From: Isoetes taiwanensis
Taxonomy: Eukaryota > Streptophyta > Lycopodiopsida > Isoetales > Isoetaceae
NCBI GenBank assembly: GCA_021234155.1
Contig: JAJEKV010000502.1
Coordinates: 1-64,000 of the forward strand
Reading direction: 5' to 3'
DNA length: 64,000 bases
The translations under genes and the position numbers were made by a program. Numbering within the stretch: the stretch's first letter is position 1; the number at the start of each line of letters is the position of its first letter. Positions 37,350 to 48,269 of this stretch are shown piece after piece. The notes beneath the pieces were generated by a model. It was given only the letters and a program-made list of their open reading frames with translations. It made no database searches and had not been told where the DNA came from.

Positions 37350-37720
37350 AACAAAGGCGCTTAAGCGCTGGCGCAGCACCGCACCAGGGCGCAGGGCCAT
37401 CTAGCCGGGCAGGCGCCGGCGCTGGCGCTTAGCTCCAATGGGCCATCTAGTACAGGTACGGAAAGCTGGCGGTCGCAGCAGCGGCGGGAAGCTGTGGGGA
37501 TGTAGGCGGGCGCTTAAGCAAAGTGATGTAGGCTGGCGCTTAGGCCATCTATAAAGCAGCGCCGGGCGCTAGGTCCAATAGGCCATCTAGTAGCGTGCGC
37601 CTACGGGCAAAGCGGCCGGGGTACCGGTAGTCGCAGCGGCGGAAGCAAAAGGGAATGTAGGTGGCGCCAGCGGGTGGGTATGGCGGCTTCGTGGAAGGCG
37701 AAGTAAATTTAAAAAATGCC
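37350..37720. repeat. GC-rich block with repeated GGCGCTTAG...CCATCTAGTA words
   Basis: The words GGCGCTTAG and GGGCGCTTAAGC and the phrase CCAATGGGCCATCTAGTA (variant CCAATAGGCCATCTAGTA) recur about 140 bp apart (37433 and 37573). Base composition is far more GC-rich than the flanks. No open reading frame of note. Confidence 0.8.
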
Positions 37721-38139
37721 CTCACCAAATTTGAAACCCTCCGCCCATATTAAATTTGAAAGTCCTCCCCGCCTAAATTTGAAATTCAAAATTTGAAATC
37801 CTAAATTTGTTGTTGCCGCTTCGACATATCATTTCTTTTTAAGCGCTTGTATAGATCCTTCTATAGGCGGATGTGGTCTTCGATGGTTCCATACCGACGG
37901 CACTTCTAGGCGGCTTCTTGCGGTCATTTATTTTCGTGTAACATTAATGCTTTTGCATTGTGGTTTTTGGCGCTTCTTTGAGGGCCGTAATATTCTTACA
38001 AGATCCATATACTCCAAATACGATAGTTTTTTCACCAAAATGGTGACCACCATATCGTGTAAGTTTTTCAATATGCATCGTCTTTTTTGTTAGAGCCATT
38101 CATCACATGTATACATCCAAATGGAGCCATTTAAATTTA

Positions 38140-38420
38140 TTGGAGCCCTCAAATGGCTTCATGGCGCCATTTGGGGGTGCAAAGGTGTATACCACCCAAA
38201 TGGTGCCATTTGAGGGTGCCGAGGGTAGGTATACCCCAAATGGCCATGGAGCAATTTGGGGGTGCCATTTGGAGCCCTCAAATGGCTCCATGGCGCCATT
38301 TGGGGTGCCAGGGGGCAGGTATACCCCTCAAATGGTGCCATTGGGGGTGCCATAAAGATATACCCCACATGGCACCTTGAGGATGCAAACCATAAATGGC
38401 GCCATGGGCCATTTGCATCC

Positions 38421-38456
<36 letters not shown>

Positions 38457-38660
38457 TGGGTATACCCCAAATGGCCATTTGGGGGGTGGTGGTGGGAGGT
38501 GGTACCCCATTTTGGTTAGTTGGGGAGGTATATACCCCAAATGGGGGTTGGGGAGGGGGAGGAGGAGGGGCTGTGTATACCCGGGCACCCCCATGGAGCC
38601 ATTTGGGGAGCGCCAACGAGGGCAATTATACATGCCATTTGGGGTAAAGAGAGCCACCCT
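38140..38660. repeat. Palindromic array: CAAATGG(C/T)(G/T)CCATTTGGGG and GTATACCCC words
   Basis: Around ten alternating copies of CAAATGGNGCCATTTG-like palindromes and GGTATACCCCAAATGG, interrupted by a run of about 32 T (38421-38452). Open frames on both strands are translations of this repeat and not genes. Confidence 0.9.
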
Positions 38661-39267
38661 TCATGGCAAGGATGTTGATCCATTGAATGTAGCAACAGAG
38701 ATCACGAAATCGGTGGTGCCTATTGAACTTCCAATCATATTTGGGGTGTGATAACATTGGTGAAGCAGAGGTGCATTTATTCAGTTGCCAAAGAAGGATG
38801 TAAGACTGGTTGAGGCTTGTATGCTATAAACATATGTATGATACATGTGTACTACTCACGTGTATCATACACCTGCAGAAGGTCTATAAATCTATTCATG
38901 TATCTTAAAAATATATGTATGATACATGGGTGTCATACCTGTGTACCTAACACATGCAGAAGGTGTATGATACCGAGTAAATATGTTTTCTAAATATTTC
39001 ATGGTGGTGTATACAACCCCCAGATAAGGTCTATGATACTGAGGTACTCAACCCCGTGATAAGGTCTATACAACCCCCAAAATAAAAAAATTCCAGTTTA
39101 CTAAAAATTTTCCCATTATAATGAAATTGTGCTTTATAGGTGGAGATTTTTTACAAAATGTGGGCGCAGCCCAGCTATTTCCGCTATGGGCACTGCCCTA
39201 TATACAAAAATGGGCTCAGAGCCCTATCTACTAAGTCCTAAGAAGAAAAACCCTCTACTCCGGGTTC

Positions 39268-39519
39268 GGAGCAGAGGTGATGCGGAGGAGATGGTAGAGG
39301 TTCTGCTCAGGATCCCAGCGAAGGTGCAGAACCACCTCCATCCCGCTGGTCTCTGCCCGGATGTTCACCATCCCGCACACCACCGGCGTCCATTCTCACG
39401 CCACGATTGTGGCAGCGCCAGAGGTCCAGACAATTCATCTTGTAGGTAATCCACTCCTGACAGTTCGTGGGCATAGTGCAGTCCTCGTTCAAACCAGCAG
39501 CAGCCATGCTGAGCGCCAT
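39268..39519 (-). CDS. Antisense small gene candidate with TATA box, inside the Gypsy element
   Basis: On the minus strand a TATATAAG word (39555-39548) lies 29 bp upstream of an ATG (39519); a second in-frame ATG is at 39507. The frame begins MALSMAAAGLNEDCTMPTNC and contains a CX4C pair and a further Cys pair with the words LDLWRC. A single frame change near 39380 would join it to a stretch ending RWDPEQNLYHLLRITSA with a natural stop near 39268, about 70-80 residues in all. An upstream extension of the first frame to 39753 also stays open. I do not recognise the protein. It could be a captured gene piece or an antisense ORF of the retroelement. Confidence 0.3.
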
Positions 39520-39698
39520 CGGATGCCTTCGTTCACTCCCGGTTCGTCTTATATAGCCAACTGAGGAACTCCTTGTCGACGTGGACCAATCAGAAATTCG
39601 CCAACGTGTTTGCAATGCAAGGCTCTTTCTAAACTGAGAATCTTTTCTCCCCGCCAAATCTAGCGAGGTATTTCTCTCGACACATTCATTTTCATGAT

Positions 39699-42600
39699 AT
39701 GCCTGGCGTTGCTCGCATTCAATGCCCTTGCTTCTTTTCATACCCGTCAACAATTAATATGTGTCCTTTATTTTGTCACATCCGATCCTTCTCTCACGCC
39801 TCATCCTCACCGCTCATTGCTTCTCCTCCTTACGCTTTTTCCGGGGACTTAGCCAAATTTTTGCTCTCAATATACTCCTTGGCATCTTCGACACCGGCAC
39901 CATCAACGGCTCTAGTTTTCGCCCTCATCATACCTCTTCGCCTCCCCAGTTGTGCGCCCTAAAACCTTTTCGCGTTCCTCGCGCCTTCCCTCCTCGTCCC
40001 TGGCCTTCGCCCTCCGCCTTTGAATCACTCTTCGTTTCGCAAATCGTTACCATGCATTTTGCACCAAGATTTTCTACACTTCAAGCTACTTGCTCCCAAA
40101 GATCCGGCTCTTTTGAGTCTCAGATCCTTCTTGACGCCCACTTTCCGTGAAGCCCTTGTTGGCCCAAATAAAGAAGTTGCCGAACGACAAAAGCTTTCTG
40201 AATTCTCTCAAATGGAACTTCCGCTCCAAATCGACCAATCAAGGCGGTTCATCGCCAATATCGTTAATGTACCGCATGGATACACCAGCGTGGGTCGATG
40301 GCACCACCATTTCTGACTCAACATTTGATTTGAGGTATTTCATATTCCCTTGCACACCCTTTGTTTATCATGGTCTGCCATACACAGATCTAGATGTCAT
40401 CCGCGAGTTTGGTGCACCTCCTTATCATGCCAATGTGCATCGTCCCGACCAATATCGACAAGCCCGACGTAAACCTTTGTTAAGTTTCGTGGCTTAGTTC
40501 CTTGGGTATTCTATCAAGAACACCCATATCAATAAGCCTTTCTATAACATGGTCATCACCGCTACACACTCCAACCACCACATAGATTGGCCCCAATTGA
40601 TGTTCTATCGTTTTCTCCAAGAAGTGGACCGCCGGGGTGCCACTTCCATTTCAAGTTTCTGTGGGAGGCCACCTTCAAGCCCTCATCCGTCATTACTTCC
40701 CTCCCACACCACAAAATTCTCATAATTCCCTTTCAACGTCCCTTCCAGCGACTAACCGAGCTGGCACTTCACGCCTTCTTCCACCGGGTCATGACCAAAG
40801 TCCACACACCCATGTCTTTGTCTCCTCCTCCGCTACACCATCCGGGGTTCACACCATCTTTCCCAAACATCACAAACCGGGCAAAAACCGGCTCCACCAC
40901 CACAACACCTGTTGTTGTATCAAGATCGCCAGGATGCTGTTGCCGCTCTCAAGTTACAAGAATCCCAAGACGCTCTTATGAACGGGGTTCAACGGGCGCT
41001 AGAGGCCTCGACAAGCAGACAGGGACCTTCTGTCACGCCCAAGTTGCAGCTTTGGAGGCCAAACTTCAAGACAAGCACGGAGCTCTCTTACAGGCTCATC
41101 TGAGGATCTCAAAAGTGCACAAGATCAAGTCAGCCAACTTGCGGATCAACAGCTCAGCCCAATCGTAAATTGAAATTATTGGAGCACAACAAGTCCACGA
41201 AGCTCTCTGGGTACCAAGGACGCAGATATTGCCAAGCTCAACGTCTTGTACTCTACGAACTTTGTGAAAATTTCAGCACTCAAGTTCAAAACCTTACAGG
41301 CGGGGACGCCGAATTGCCTCCTTGGCGGCTCGGCTTTCTACCTGAGACCTCTCATCTCACCCACCTCTTCAAGATCGGCCTACGAGGTGCGGCGTAAGAT
41401 TCTTGATGACGGAGAATTGCAGCTTGCCTCAATACCGGGGCAATCCTCCTCCCAGGTCAACACTTCTAAACGGGTCCGCGGACCAATCACTTCTTGCTAG
41501 AAAAGGACAACCGGATCCGTGATCTTGAACAACCGCAAAGAAGCTATTGGTCTGGCGATGAGGCTCAAGCAAAACTTGGCGGCCGAGCCGCCATTATTAA
41601 CAGAATGCCCGTTGACTTCCCGGTTCCTTCTCGCTATCGATTATGTGGTTGCTAGCGCCCTCTTCCTTTGAAGTGGCATGCGGCGAGATGGACTCGTGGA
41701 TATCCCACCCCGAGCAATCTTTGATTTTCTTGGTTGGCCGTAACTCTCCATTGAAGACAAAGGGTTATCTTCGTGGCCCTTTGGTCTTTGATCTCATGCA
41801 GAATCGCGGCCGATCCGGACTTTTATATCCGTTGAGTTGTTCAAAGCCCATGGCTTACATATTTCATGATTTCTATCGGGTGATACGGGAACACTTCCGA
41901 GATGGGCCACGCCAACTCTTTCGTGGTGACCCCACCGCAATGGGTGCTTGGGGATAACAATCCATATCTTCTTTGCGATCATGCTCGGACCCACTCTTCA
42001 TCGAGTACATGCCGAAGCTTGCCAATCATTTATCTCTCGGCAAGCGGAAGCCGCAATGATAAGGAAGTATCTAGGACATCCCCGAGGATCTTCCCTATGC
42101 ACAAATTTATATGCAAAGCACCGCAGTTATAATCAATTACGGCCTCTGTTGGATAGCAAGGCGGTCCCCACGGGATGGGATAGCCCTCCAGCCAACTCTC
42201 AACTCTGGCTTCTCTTTGGGATCGTTGGTGTCAAGCTCTTGATCCGCATCTTGTCACCAATTGGGAGATCGCCAAGAACCCACGCCCACGCATGGTTCCT
42301 TCTCCCTATGCCTCGGGCGGCTGCTCCTTCCCCTCTGTGTTCCGACCTGATTGGCCCCCTTTGGACCAAGGTCATGGATGGTCATGCCGGATGGACTCCA
42401 CCAGATCTGTGGGGATTCTCCCATGGGATCCCCCGGATCCCCGCTTTAGCTCACATTGGGAAGAAGGTGCCACTGATACCACCATTTAATTGGATCTATA
42501 TTGCTAATGAGCGTGGTTGGCAAACGCCTACGGATCGCGATTCATGGTCTTCGGGACACTTTCTTGCAGCACGCCACCACCCCACCCGATCCTTTGGACC

Positions 42601-42959
42601 CATCTTCAGGTTTTGTGCTGCTCTCAAATGTATTTTGCTCGCTCCTTAAATCGGCGGCGTCCATTTTTCATCAGAATCAATGCCGGTCGGTGCCTTTGGC
42701 CTCGAGACCTGCCTCCTCATGGAATGTCGTACATTTCTTGAGCGCCCATGTCAGCCCTTTTGAAGGCATGGTGCGATCTCGCTTTCTTATTGATCAGATC
42801 CCGCCCTTGGCTAAAACACTCCTCGCTCTTCAAACCCGCCAGATCTCATTAGCCCTATATGGTGCCCGTCCTCACTCCGTGGAGGATCACTTTCGAACAG
42901 ATGGCTTCCCTTTCGAAACCATTCCTCCCTTTCTTCACTCGGTGTCGTTTGGTGGGGAG
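39699..42959 (+). pseudogene. Uncharacterised extra coding region between pol and the 3' LTR
   Basis: A chain of overlapping open frames (for example 39761-40150, 40147-40497, 40587-41168, 41948-42649, 42501-42965) runs on the element's sense strand up to the purine tract before the 3' LTR. Readable stretches look like real protein relics: KLLAPKDPALLSLRSFLTPT (~40098), WVDGTTISDSTFDLRYFIFP (~40290), LPYTDLDVIREFGAPPYHAN (~40375), and a helix-rich Gln/Ala/Leu stretch at 40910-41120 that may be a coiled coil. I recognise no envelope features such as a signal peptide, fusion peptide or clear membrane anchor, and no known transposase. Some plant Gypsy lineages carry additional ORFs in this position, which makes an element-encoded accessory protein plausible. 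Confidence 0.5.
42951..42959 (+). other. Polypurine tract of the Gypsy element
   Basis: GGTGGGGAG sits directly before the TG of the 3' LTR, the expected place for the plus-strand primer. Confidence 0.7.
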
Positions 42960-43566
42960 TGTTAGTCCTCAGGTTCCGGGTGTACATGACTATTCATGCA
43001 TCTGTGCACCGTGTCAAGCTTTCAGGGATCCTAGGGCCGCCCACGGGTCGCCCATCAAAGGCTCAAGACACCTGGGTCACCCATCAAAGGCTCGTGAAGA
43101 CAAAGACGGTTAGACCACGCAGCAAAGCCTCAGGTCACAACAAGAGGCGGCCAGACAAAGTGATGACCCGCCACCCCCGTGTCAGGGCGTGATTCTAGGT
43201 ATTTCAAGAGGCACCGCCAACATTCCTCAAGAATCGCCTCCTTCCGTGAGTCGGCACCGAGATCACGAGTGTTCATATTGGGCCCAAGGCCATTGTACTA
43301 TATATATATGACTAGAGCTCCGACATGAGTTCTAGATGAGTTTTGAGTCTTGTCTCCTTTCGGTTCTTTCTCTATTAAGTAGAGCTCATGTATGTTCATC
43401 ATTGATATCAAGGAAGCTTATCATTTTCCTCTCATTTGTTCTGTTTTTCTTCTTCTTCTTCTCTTCTTGCAAATCCAAGGACATAGTCCCCCTGACTCTC
43501 CCTGCTAGATCCACCTGTCCTCCAGAGGGGCTGTCTTCCAGAGTTCCCCAACCTGCACCCCAAACA
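42960..43566 (+). repeat. 3' LTR of the Ty3/Gypsy element
   Basis: About 607 bp, the partner of 29603-30204, beginning TGTTAGTCCT and ending CCAAACA. Open frames here on both strands are LTR shadows. Confidence 0.92.
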
Positions 43567-43571
43567 CATTC
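43567..43571 (+). repeat. Ty3/Gypsy 5-bp target duplication, right
   Basis: CATTC, identical to 29598-29602. Confidence 0.85.
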
Positions 43572-43727
43572 GAAGCTTCGCACTTGTTCTATAATGGCGA
43601 GTAGGTTGTCCCAATTTTGGTGGACCATTTACAAGATAGGATAATTACTTCCTTTGCCGGCCCCATTCCATGCCGCAAAGTTATAGTAGTATTTGTTTCG
43701 ATCCTCGAGCCGAACCAACCCTTTTCT

Positions 43728-45279
43728 CTAGGTTGCCAAACCTCGTAGAGATATGGTCCGTATATCTTTGAATTTCATTGATTGCTCGCAAGCTTCATCT
43801 TTGATGTTACAACGTAAGTATTCTTGTGTATTCTGTGGATGTACATGCTTTTGTAAATATGGTAACAATATATCCATAAGAAACATGTCCGATTCATCTC
43901 CGTAATATATATAAGGATGCAACACCACATATTCGGATTTCTAAAAGATTTTCTGCAATCATCATCAACCATTATAGTATTATGAGCATTGTACCGGATA
44001 CCTTCTCCATACCTTTTCTGAGGTCTTTAATAAGGAATGGCTTTTTGAGAGAGCTTATTGTAGCCCAAGTTTGTGCACTTATGTCGAGTCCATAAAAATT
44101 TGAAAACATCATCATTTTGGACAATTTGTTTCAAACAAATCATGAGGGCAGTGTCCGACATTGTGGTCCAAATTCCAACTTCAGCAAACTTCAAAAGTTC
44201 ATTTATAGATTCCGTGCAATTTGGCCTAATTATTATCTTATACTTGTTATACTCTTGATGCTCACATTTTAGAAGGACTCCATTCATGTCAAGTATAATA
44301 AGCCTCTTTTGTAAGAAATGAATATGTTTGGGGACACCTTCAACATCTATGAACAAAAGCCATTAGTGCAACTTCTATGAAATATTAAATGCATAAAACT
44401 ATGATAATATTAAAATAAATTCCAATGCTATAACCCTAACTCGTGATACAATACATTATTTATATGCATCATTATTTATATCTCAAACATCATAATAATA
44501 CATTAAACTTATGGAAAGTTATGATAGTAGATAGGATCTCAACAATTTAAAGTCATATATTGAAAATTTGTCTCCATAGAACTTGCAGCAGAGATCATAT
44601 TCCTATGAATAAGAAATAGCATTCATTAGTTTACATAACTTCCAACATATGCATGATGTAACTATTTCAATTTCATGCATCATAGCCTAAGTTGGATCCA
44701 TACTTATTGATTTTCCATTTTTTTGCTATCTCTAACAACTTTCCACTCACTAGGCCCGTAAGACCTCTCAACCTTTGAATTGATTAAAAGATGTGATAGA
44801 TTATCACCCGAGGTTTGTACCAATTTGCCTTTCGCCATCTTTTCTCTCTCGCCCGGTTTTCACTTGATTAGGATCATGAGATGCCACCAATACTTGACTG
44901 ATTCATAGTTTGATCTTGCAATGATGTACCCATGCCATCTCCTTCCAACTCTTTTGTCCAAATTATTGGAGTGTTTTCCCAGACTTCATGATCTTCTTTG
45001 TTCGGGCCTTGTTGGAATTTTTTGTTCAAGAGTTGGAATTTCCTCAAGTTTTTCATTGAAAGAGCTTTCTATACTATTTCCGCATCCAAAAGAACTTGAT
45101 GATGTGGATGCAGAGTGAGATGATAAAACTTCAAGATGTTCATCCCCTTTGGACTTTGAAGATTCCCTTTGCAACAATTGGCTATGCAAATGTGTTGAAC
45201 GGACTGGTGCAAATATCTGAAACAAACTTAGTCCTGAAAAAATGCTGACAATAGCCTCAATTGCCGCCTTTTGAGCCAT
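43728..45279 (-). pseudogene. FCP1-like HAD domain gene relic, DxNG type
   Basis: The segment 44356-44027 contains RLIILDMNGVLLKC (nucleophile Asp codon at 44288-44290), IIIRPNCTESINELLKF and VGIWTTMSD. These are motif I, the conserved R-P segment and motif II of the FCP1/NIF branch of HAD phosphatases. After a gap, 43990-43920 gives NTIMVDDDCRKSFRNP (motif IV, double Asp), and in another frame 43928-43730 gives HPYIYYGDESDMFLMDILLP, the usual acidic loop and C-terminal helix. Motif I is D-x-N-G: the second Asp, the general acid/base in classical HAD phosphatases, is Asn. Upstream minus-strand frames 45279-44874 (Ser-rich, hydrophilic) may be its N-terminal exons. Frame breaks make it a probable pseudogene. 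The Gypsy 3' LTR ends 160 bp from its 3' side. Confidence 0.7.
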
Positions 45280-45404
45280 CGACTGTGGAATACCAAAACT
45301 TCTCTACCCATAAGCAAATCCTCTTATGCGTATGTTTCCACCACGCTTGACCTCTACTATTGTCCGGTTAGACTTTGACAAGCAGTTTATAAAACGAAGG
45401 ATAG

Positions 45405-46600
45405 CACTTCTTTTTTTTTTGAAGAACGATGAACTTTATTGAAACTCCAAGCCAAAAGCAAAATACAAATGCAGAGGCAGAATAAAGTCTCGTGAGGATA
45501 ATCATGATCCATCGAGTAGAACCACCAAGCCTATGCATAAGACAAAGACACTCAAATAAGACTCAAATATCAACGCTGCTTGGTAGGAGCAAGCTTAAGA
45601 ACAATGGTATGCCTTAGCGATTCTAGCTTAGGCGGCCCCGAGGACAAATGGCAGGAGGAATATCCAAAACCTCGAAGATACACACTTCAAGGCCTCCAGA
45701 TTGACTGACAACAACTATCCCGATGCTAAATGAAATGCTTGGCTCAAGAACTTATTCCAAGCATCCGATAAATAGCCAAGCACTTTATGACTTGTCAATG
45801 TCACATGAAAAGAGAGAGCAGCCAAGACCAAACAGCCGGAGATGAACACATAAAAAGAAACAATGCTCAATGGTCTCGGCCCCTTTGCTTGCATAAAGGG
45901 TAGAGTGCCGACACTCGAGGATCAAATCGTGGACAAGCACGCTCACATGAGGGCATCTCGTGAAGAATCTCGCCACCAAAGCACCGCCACCTTAGGGATG
46001 GAGTAGTTTATCCCAAGCCCAAGTCCACATACGCCTCCAATTAGGAGGTGAAAGTCAAGGGACCACCTAGTGGATGGCGGAAGGATATCACTATTGACAA
46101 GCAGCTTATACATAGAGTTCACAAGCCTATGCTCGCGGAACACTCGTGGGAAACCCACATGCACCCTTCAATATCCTCCTCGAGCAAACCAATGGCAAGA
46201 GTACTACCAATCTTTTGTAAAATAGGTCGGGTCCCATCGAGACAATGAGAATTTGGTTTGAAAGATTTGCCATGTCGCTAATCGCCGTAACTATACCATG
46301 CCAAGAATCGCCAAGATTCCCGCTTAACCTCCAGCCGCTGAGTTAATGGATGAACCGAGGCACAAAGTGGAAGATTATTTTCCATGTATCCACCAACAAG
46401 GGGCACTCAACCGATGACATGCAACAAGATCAATATGAAATAAGGTCCAGATTGTCTCCCAAGACTCCAAGCAGAAGCCTTTCGAAAAAAGGAGAGGCAT
46501 TAGGAAAAGGGCATAGCTGATAAAAAGAGACTCCAAGGAAGAAGCTGTTTTAATGAAGCTTTCCCAAAAGGAACACAATGTGTAAGTGATCGCCCACCAA
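45405..46600 (-). mobile_element. LINE relic, minus strand, with poly-A end
   Basis: On the minus strand the sequence ends in an oligo-A tract (poly-T at 45411-45420 on plus) preceded by an AATAAAG word. A decayed zinc-binding pattern C-x20-EHCFFLCVHL is visible at 45915-45845 (words ETIEHCFFLC), and LINE-like helical segments occur at 46578-46375. No endonuclease or palm motif remains. It lies head-to-head with a plus-strand LINE relic. Confidence 0.55.
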
Positions 46601-46699
46601 CCGCACTGTGTGAGTCACCCATATCCTTGAGGATCCTCCAAATGAATTTAGAAATTAGAATTTTACCGAAATAGAAGTGTACATTGAAATTTTGGAAAA

Positions 46700-47480
46700 A
46701 AGCCTCTTTAACATTGGGCTTTGGTCGCAGCTTCACCGCTGATGTTATGAAGCTCCATATCTCGCAAGACGCCTTCATCGTGGTTATTTCGTGGGGAACC
46801 CTCCAATCGCTTTTTTCGGGGCTTTTGGGTGAGGTGTCCGCCAAGGATGCCCATTAGCTCCACTTTTGTTCACAATAGTAGCCGAGGTCCTCTCACGCCT
46901 ATTTGCTAAGGCCGCAAGGTGATGGGATAGTGTGGGTTGAGTATGGAGGATGGTTCACGTGGAGATTTGTAACCCAAGATGTCGATGACACGCTCCTCTT
47001 TTCTTGTTGCCGACACGACAATCTTTCAGAATGCAAAGCTTTTCTTGATACTTTCTCTTTGGCATCCGGAGTTCTTGTTGGTTGGCCAAAGTGTTCTGCG
47101 ATTATGGACGCCGATGGGGTTGTGCCTCCTTGTGTTATGGAGTTTCCTTTGAAGGTGCTTCCTCATGGATGGCTACTAAACTTTTGGTATTCCCGTGAGC
47201 ATTCATATTTCTACCTCTGATGCTTGGGATATTATCATAGAAGGGTTATGTAAGCATTTATTTTGGTGGAATATCGCTAAGCTCTCACAATAACAAATAA
47301 TAACCTGCTAAGCATGTTTTAAGTAATTCCCATGTCTATATGGCCTCTCGCCTCTTCCGGGCTTCTCACAAAAATTTTAGGTGATTGTTACTATTGTCCG
47401 TAATTTTATTTGGGGTGGGACTGAGGAGCATGTTGTGGTCAAGGTTGCATGGTCCAAATGCACCAAGCCGAAATTTGCAG
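46700..47480 (+). mobile_element. LINE relic, plus strand, reverse transcriptase core
   Basis: The plus strand reads GVRQGCPLAPLLFTIVAEVL from about 46833, then VDDTLLFSC (near 46980, YADD-like with V-DD) and SGVLVGWPKCSAIM. A thumb/linker stretch VRNFIWGGTEEHVVVKVAW follows at about 47398-47452. These are reverse transcriptase blocks of an L1-like LINE. The element is cut at both sides: the endonuclease is missing and homology stops near 47480. Confidence 0.7.
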
Positions 47481-47943
47481 AAGAATAGCCCTTCTTGGAA
47501 TTGTATCCTTTACAATAGGACCAGCTTGATCCCTGCCTATCATTGAGTAACTTAGTGGCCGCAAATATAAATCTTTAGATGATGTTTCTGTCTTTGGAAT
47601 GTCACGCGTGGAATCAAAAGACGGAATCTCATCATCATTTCGAAATTCCAAGGACAACGTTTCTTGTACAAGGTTATCCAAATTGCTTTTCCTTGATTTT
47701 GAAACAAGTGCAAGCACAACATATGTTTTCACGGATATTATACTCCCCTTATCTTGTGCTTGACTCATGGTACCCGAAGGCCAATTGAACTTTCCCTTCT
47801 ATCTTAGTAAGTACATCAATACAACTCTGTATCCCATATGGGCTAATAAAAAACAGGAAAGAATATGAATCCTGCATACATAAAAGAATCAAACGTAAGA
47901 AAATAAAGAGAATAGAAAGAAGTTTCCAAATACTTTTACACAA
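47439..47943 (-). CDS. Unrecognised minus-strand open frames
   Basis: Two overlapping frames on the minus strand (47943-47749 and 47768-47439) read as protein-like sequence. The first is hydrophobic with YSFLFFISPYGIQ; the second is acidic and Ser-rich with ETLSLEFRNDDEIPSFD. They lie upstream, in the transcription direction, of the minus-strand HAD relic, with the LINE relics between. They could be earlier exons of that gene or unrelated. No motif is recognised. Confidence 0.25.
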
Positions 47944-47962
47944 AGCAATGAAAGAAGTTTAA

Positions 47963-48269
47963 CTTCCAACATATGTTGGAAGATAACAACATGGGAGGTT
48001 TGAGAAATTGATGACAAAGGCATGGCACACATGAATACAAAAGGTACTTTCAACACGTTTAACCTATGATATGTCATATGTTGGTAGTTACTCTACATGG
48101 AAGTTTCTAGACAATGTGTTAAACTCATGGGAGTTACTAGCATTATTAAACTTCTAACACGTGTTGGAAGTTGGAAGGTACACTATGTAAGAGGCGGTCA
48201 AATGAAGCAATGCTAAAATTGAAGAGCACATGACTTATTATATGGTAGACTTCTAACGTGCGTTAGAAG
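47963..48269. repeat. Three spaced 20-bp palindromes
   Basis: CTTCCAACATATGTTGGAAG (47963-47982) is a perfect palindrome. CTTCTAACACGTGTTGGAAG (48151-48170) and CTTCTAACGTGCGTTAGAAG (48250-48269) are close relatives with the same 8-bp arms apart from single changes. The surrounding 300 bp is otherwise non-coding. Confidence 0.85.

Larger units (their letters stand above)
36212..39138. mobile_element. Nested element with ~33-bp terminal inverted repeats and no transposase
   Basis: The left end TATAAAGCACAATTTCATTA (36212) is the near-perfect inverse of the right end, which stops at 39138. The inverted repeats extend about 33 bp. The 2.93-kb interior has no recognised gene. It consists of palindromic word arrays (36780-37220, 38140-38660), a GC-rich repeated block (37350-37720), poly-A/T runs and a repeated GTATGATACA-type array (38820-39080). 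No clear target duplication is visible beyond a possible TA. It disrupts the Gypsy element just after pol. A non-autonomous DNA transposon or foldback element is the best reading. Confidence 0.65.
29603..43566 (+). mobile_element. Ty3/Gypsy LTR retrotransposon, 14 kb, with nested insertion
   Basis: LTRs start TGTTAGTCCT and end CCAAACA (29603-30204 and 42960-43566), flanked by the duplication CATTC. The order gag, protease, reverse transcriptase, RNase H, integrase places it in Ty3/Gypsy. A degenerate primer-binding site resembling the tRNA-Asp type follows the 5' LTR (about 30206-30230), and a purine tract GGTGGGGAG (42951-42959) precedes the 3' LTR. Pol ends near 36135. Beyond it lie a nested 2.9-kb inverted-repeat element and about 3.8 kb of sequence with uncharacterised open frames. 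The two LTRs differ by many small insertions and deletions, so the insertion is not very recent or the assembly has indel errors. Confidence 0.92.

Noticed and set aside
38107-38751. Several open frames of 60-124 codons on both strands, including Gly- and Phe-rich ones
   Set aside because: Translations of the palindromic CAAATGG/GTATACCCC array and a poly-T run inside the nested element.
39699-42959. Extra Gypsy coding region considered as a retroviral-type envelope gene
   Set aside because: No clear signal peptide, fusion peptide or membrane anchor could be seen, so only position suggests it.
43386-43628. Minus-strand 80-codon frame
   Set aside because: Lies in the 3' LTR; an antisense shadow with no homologous frame in the 5' LTR.
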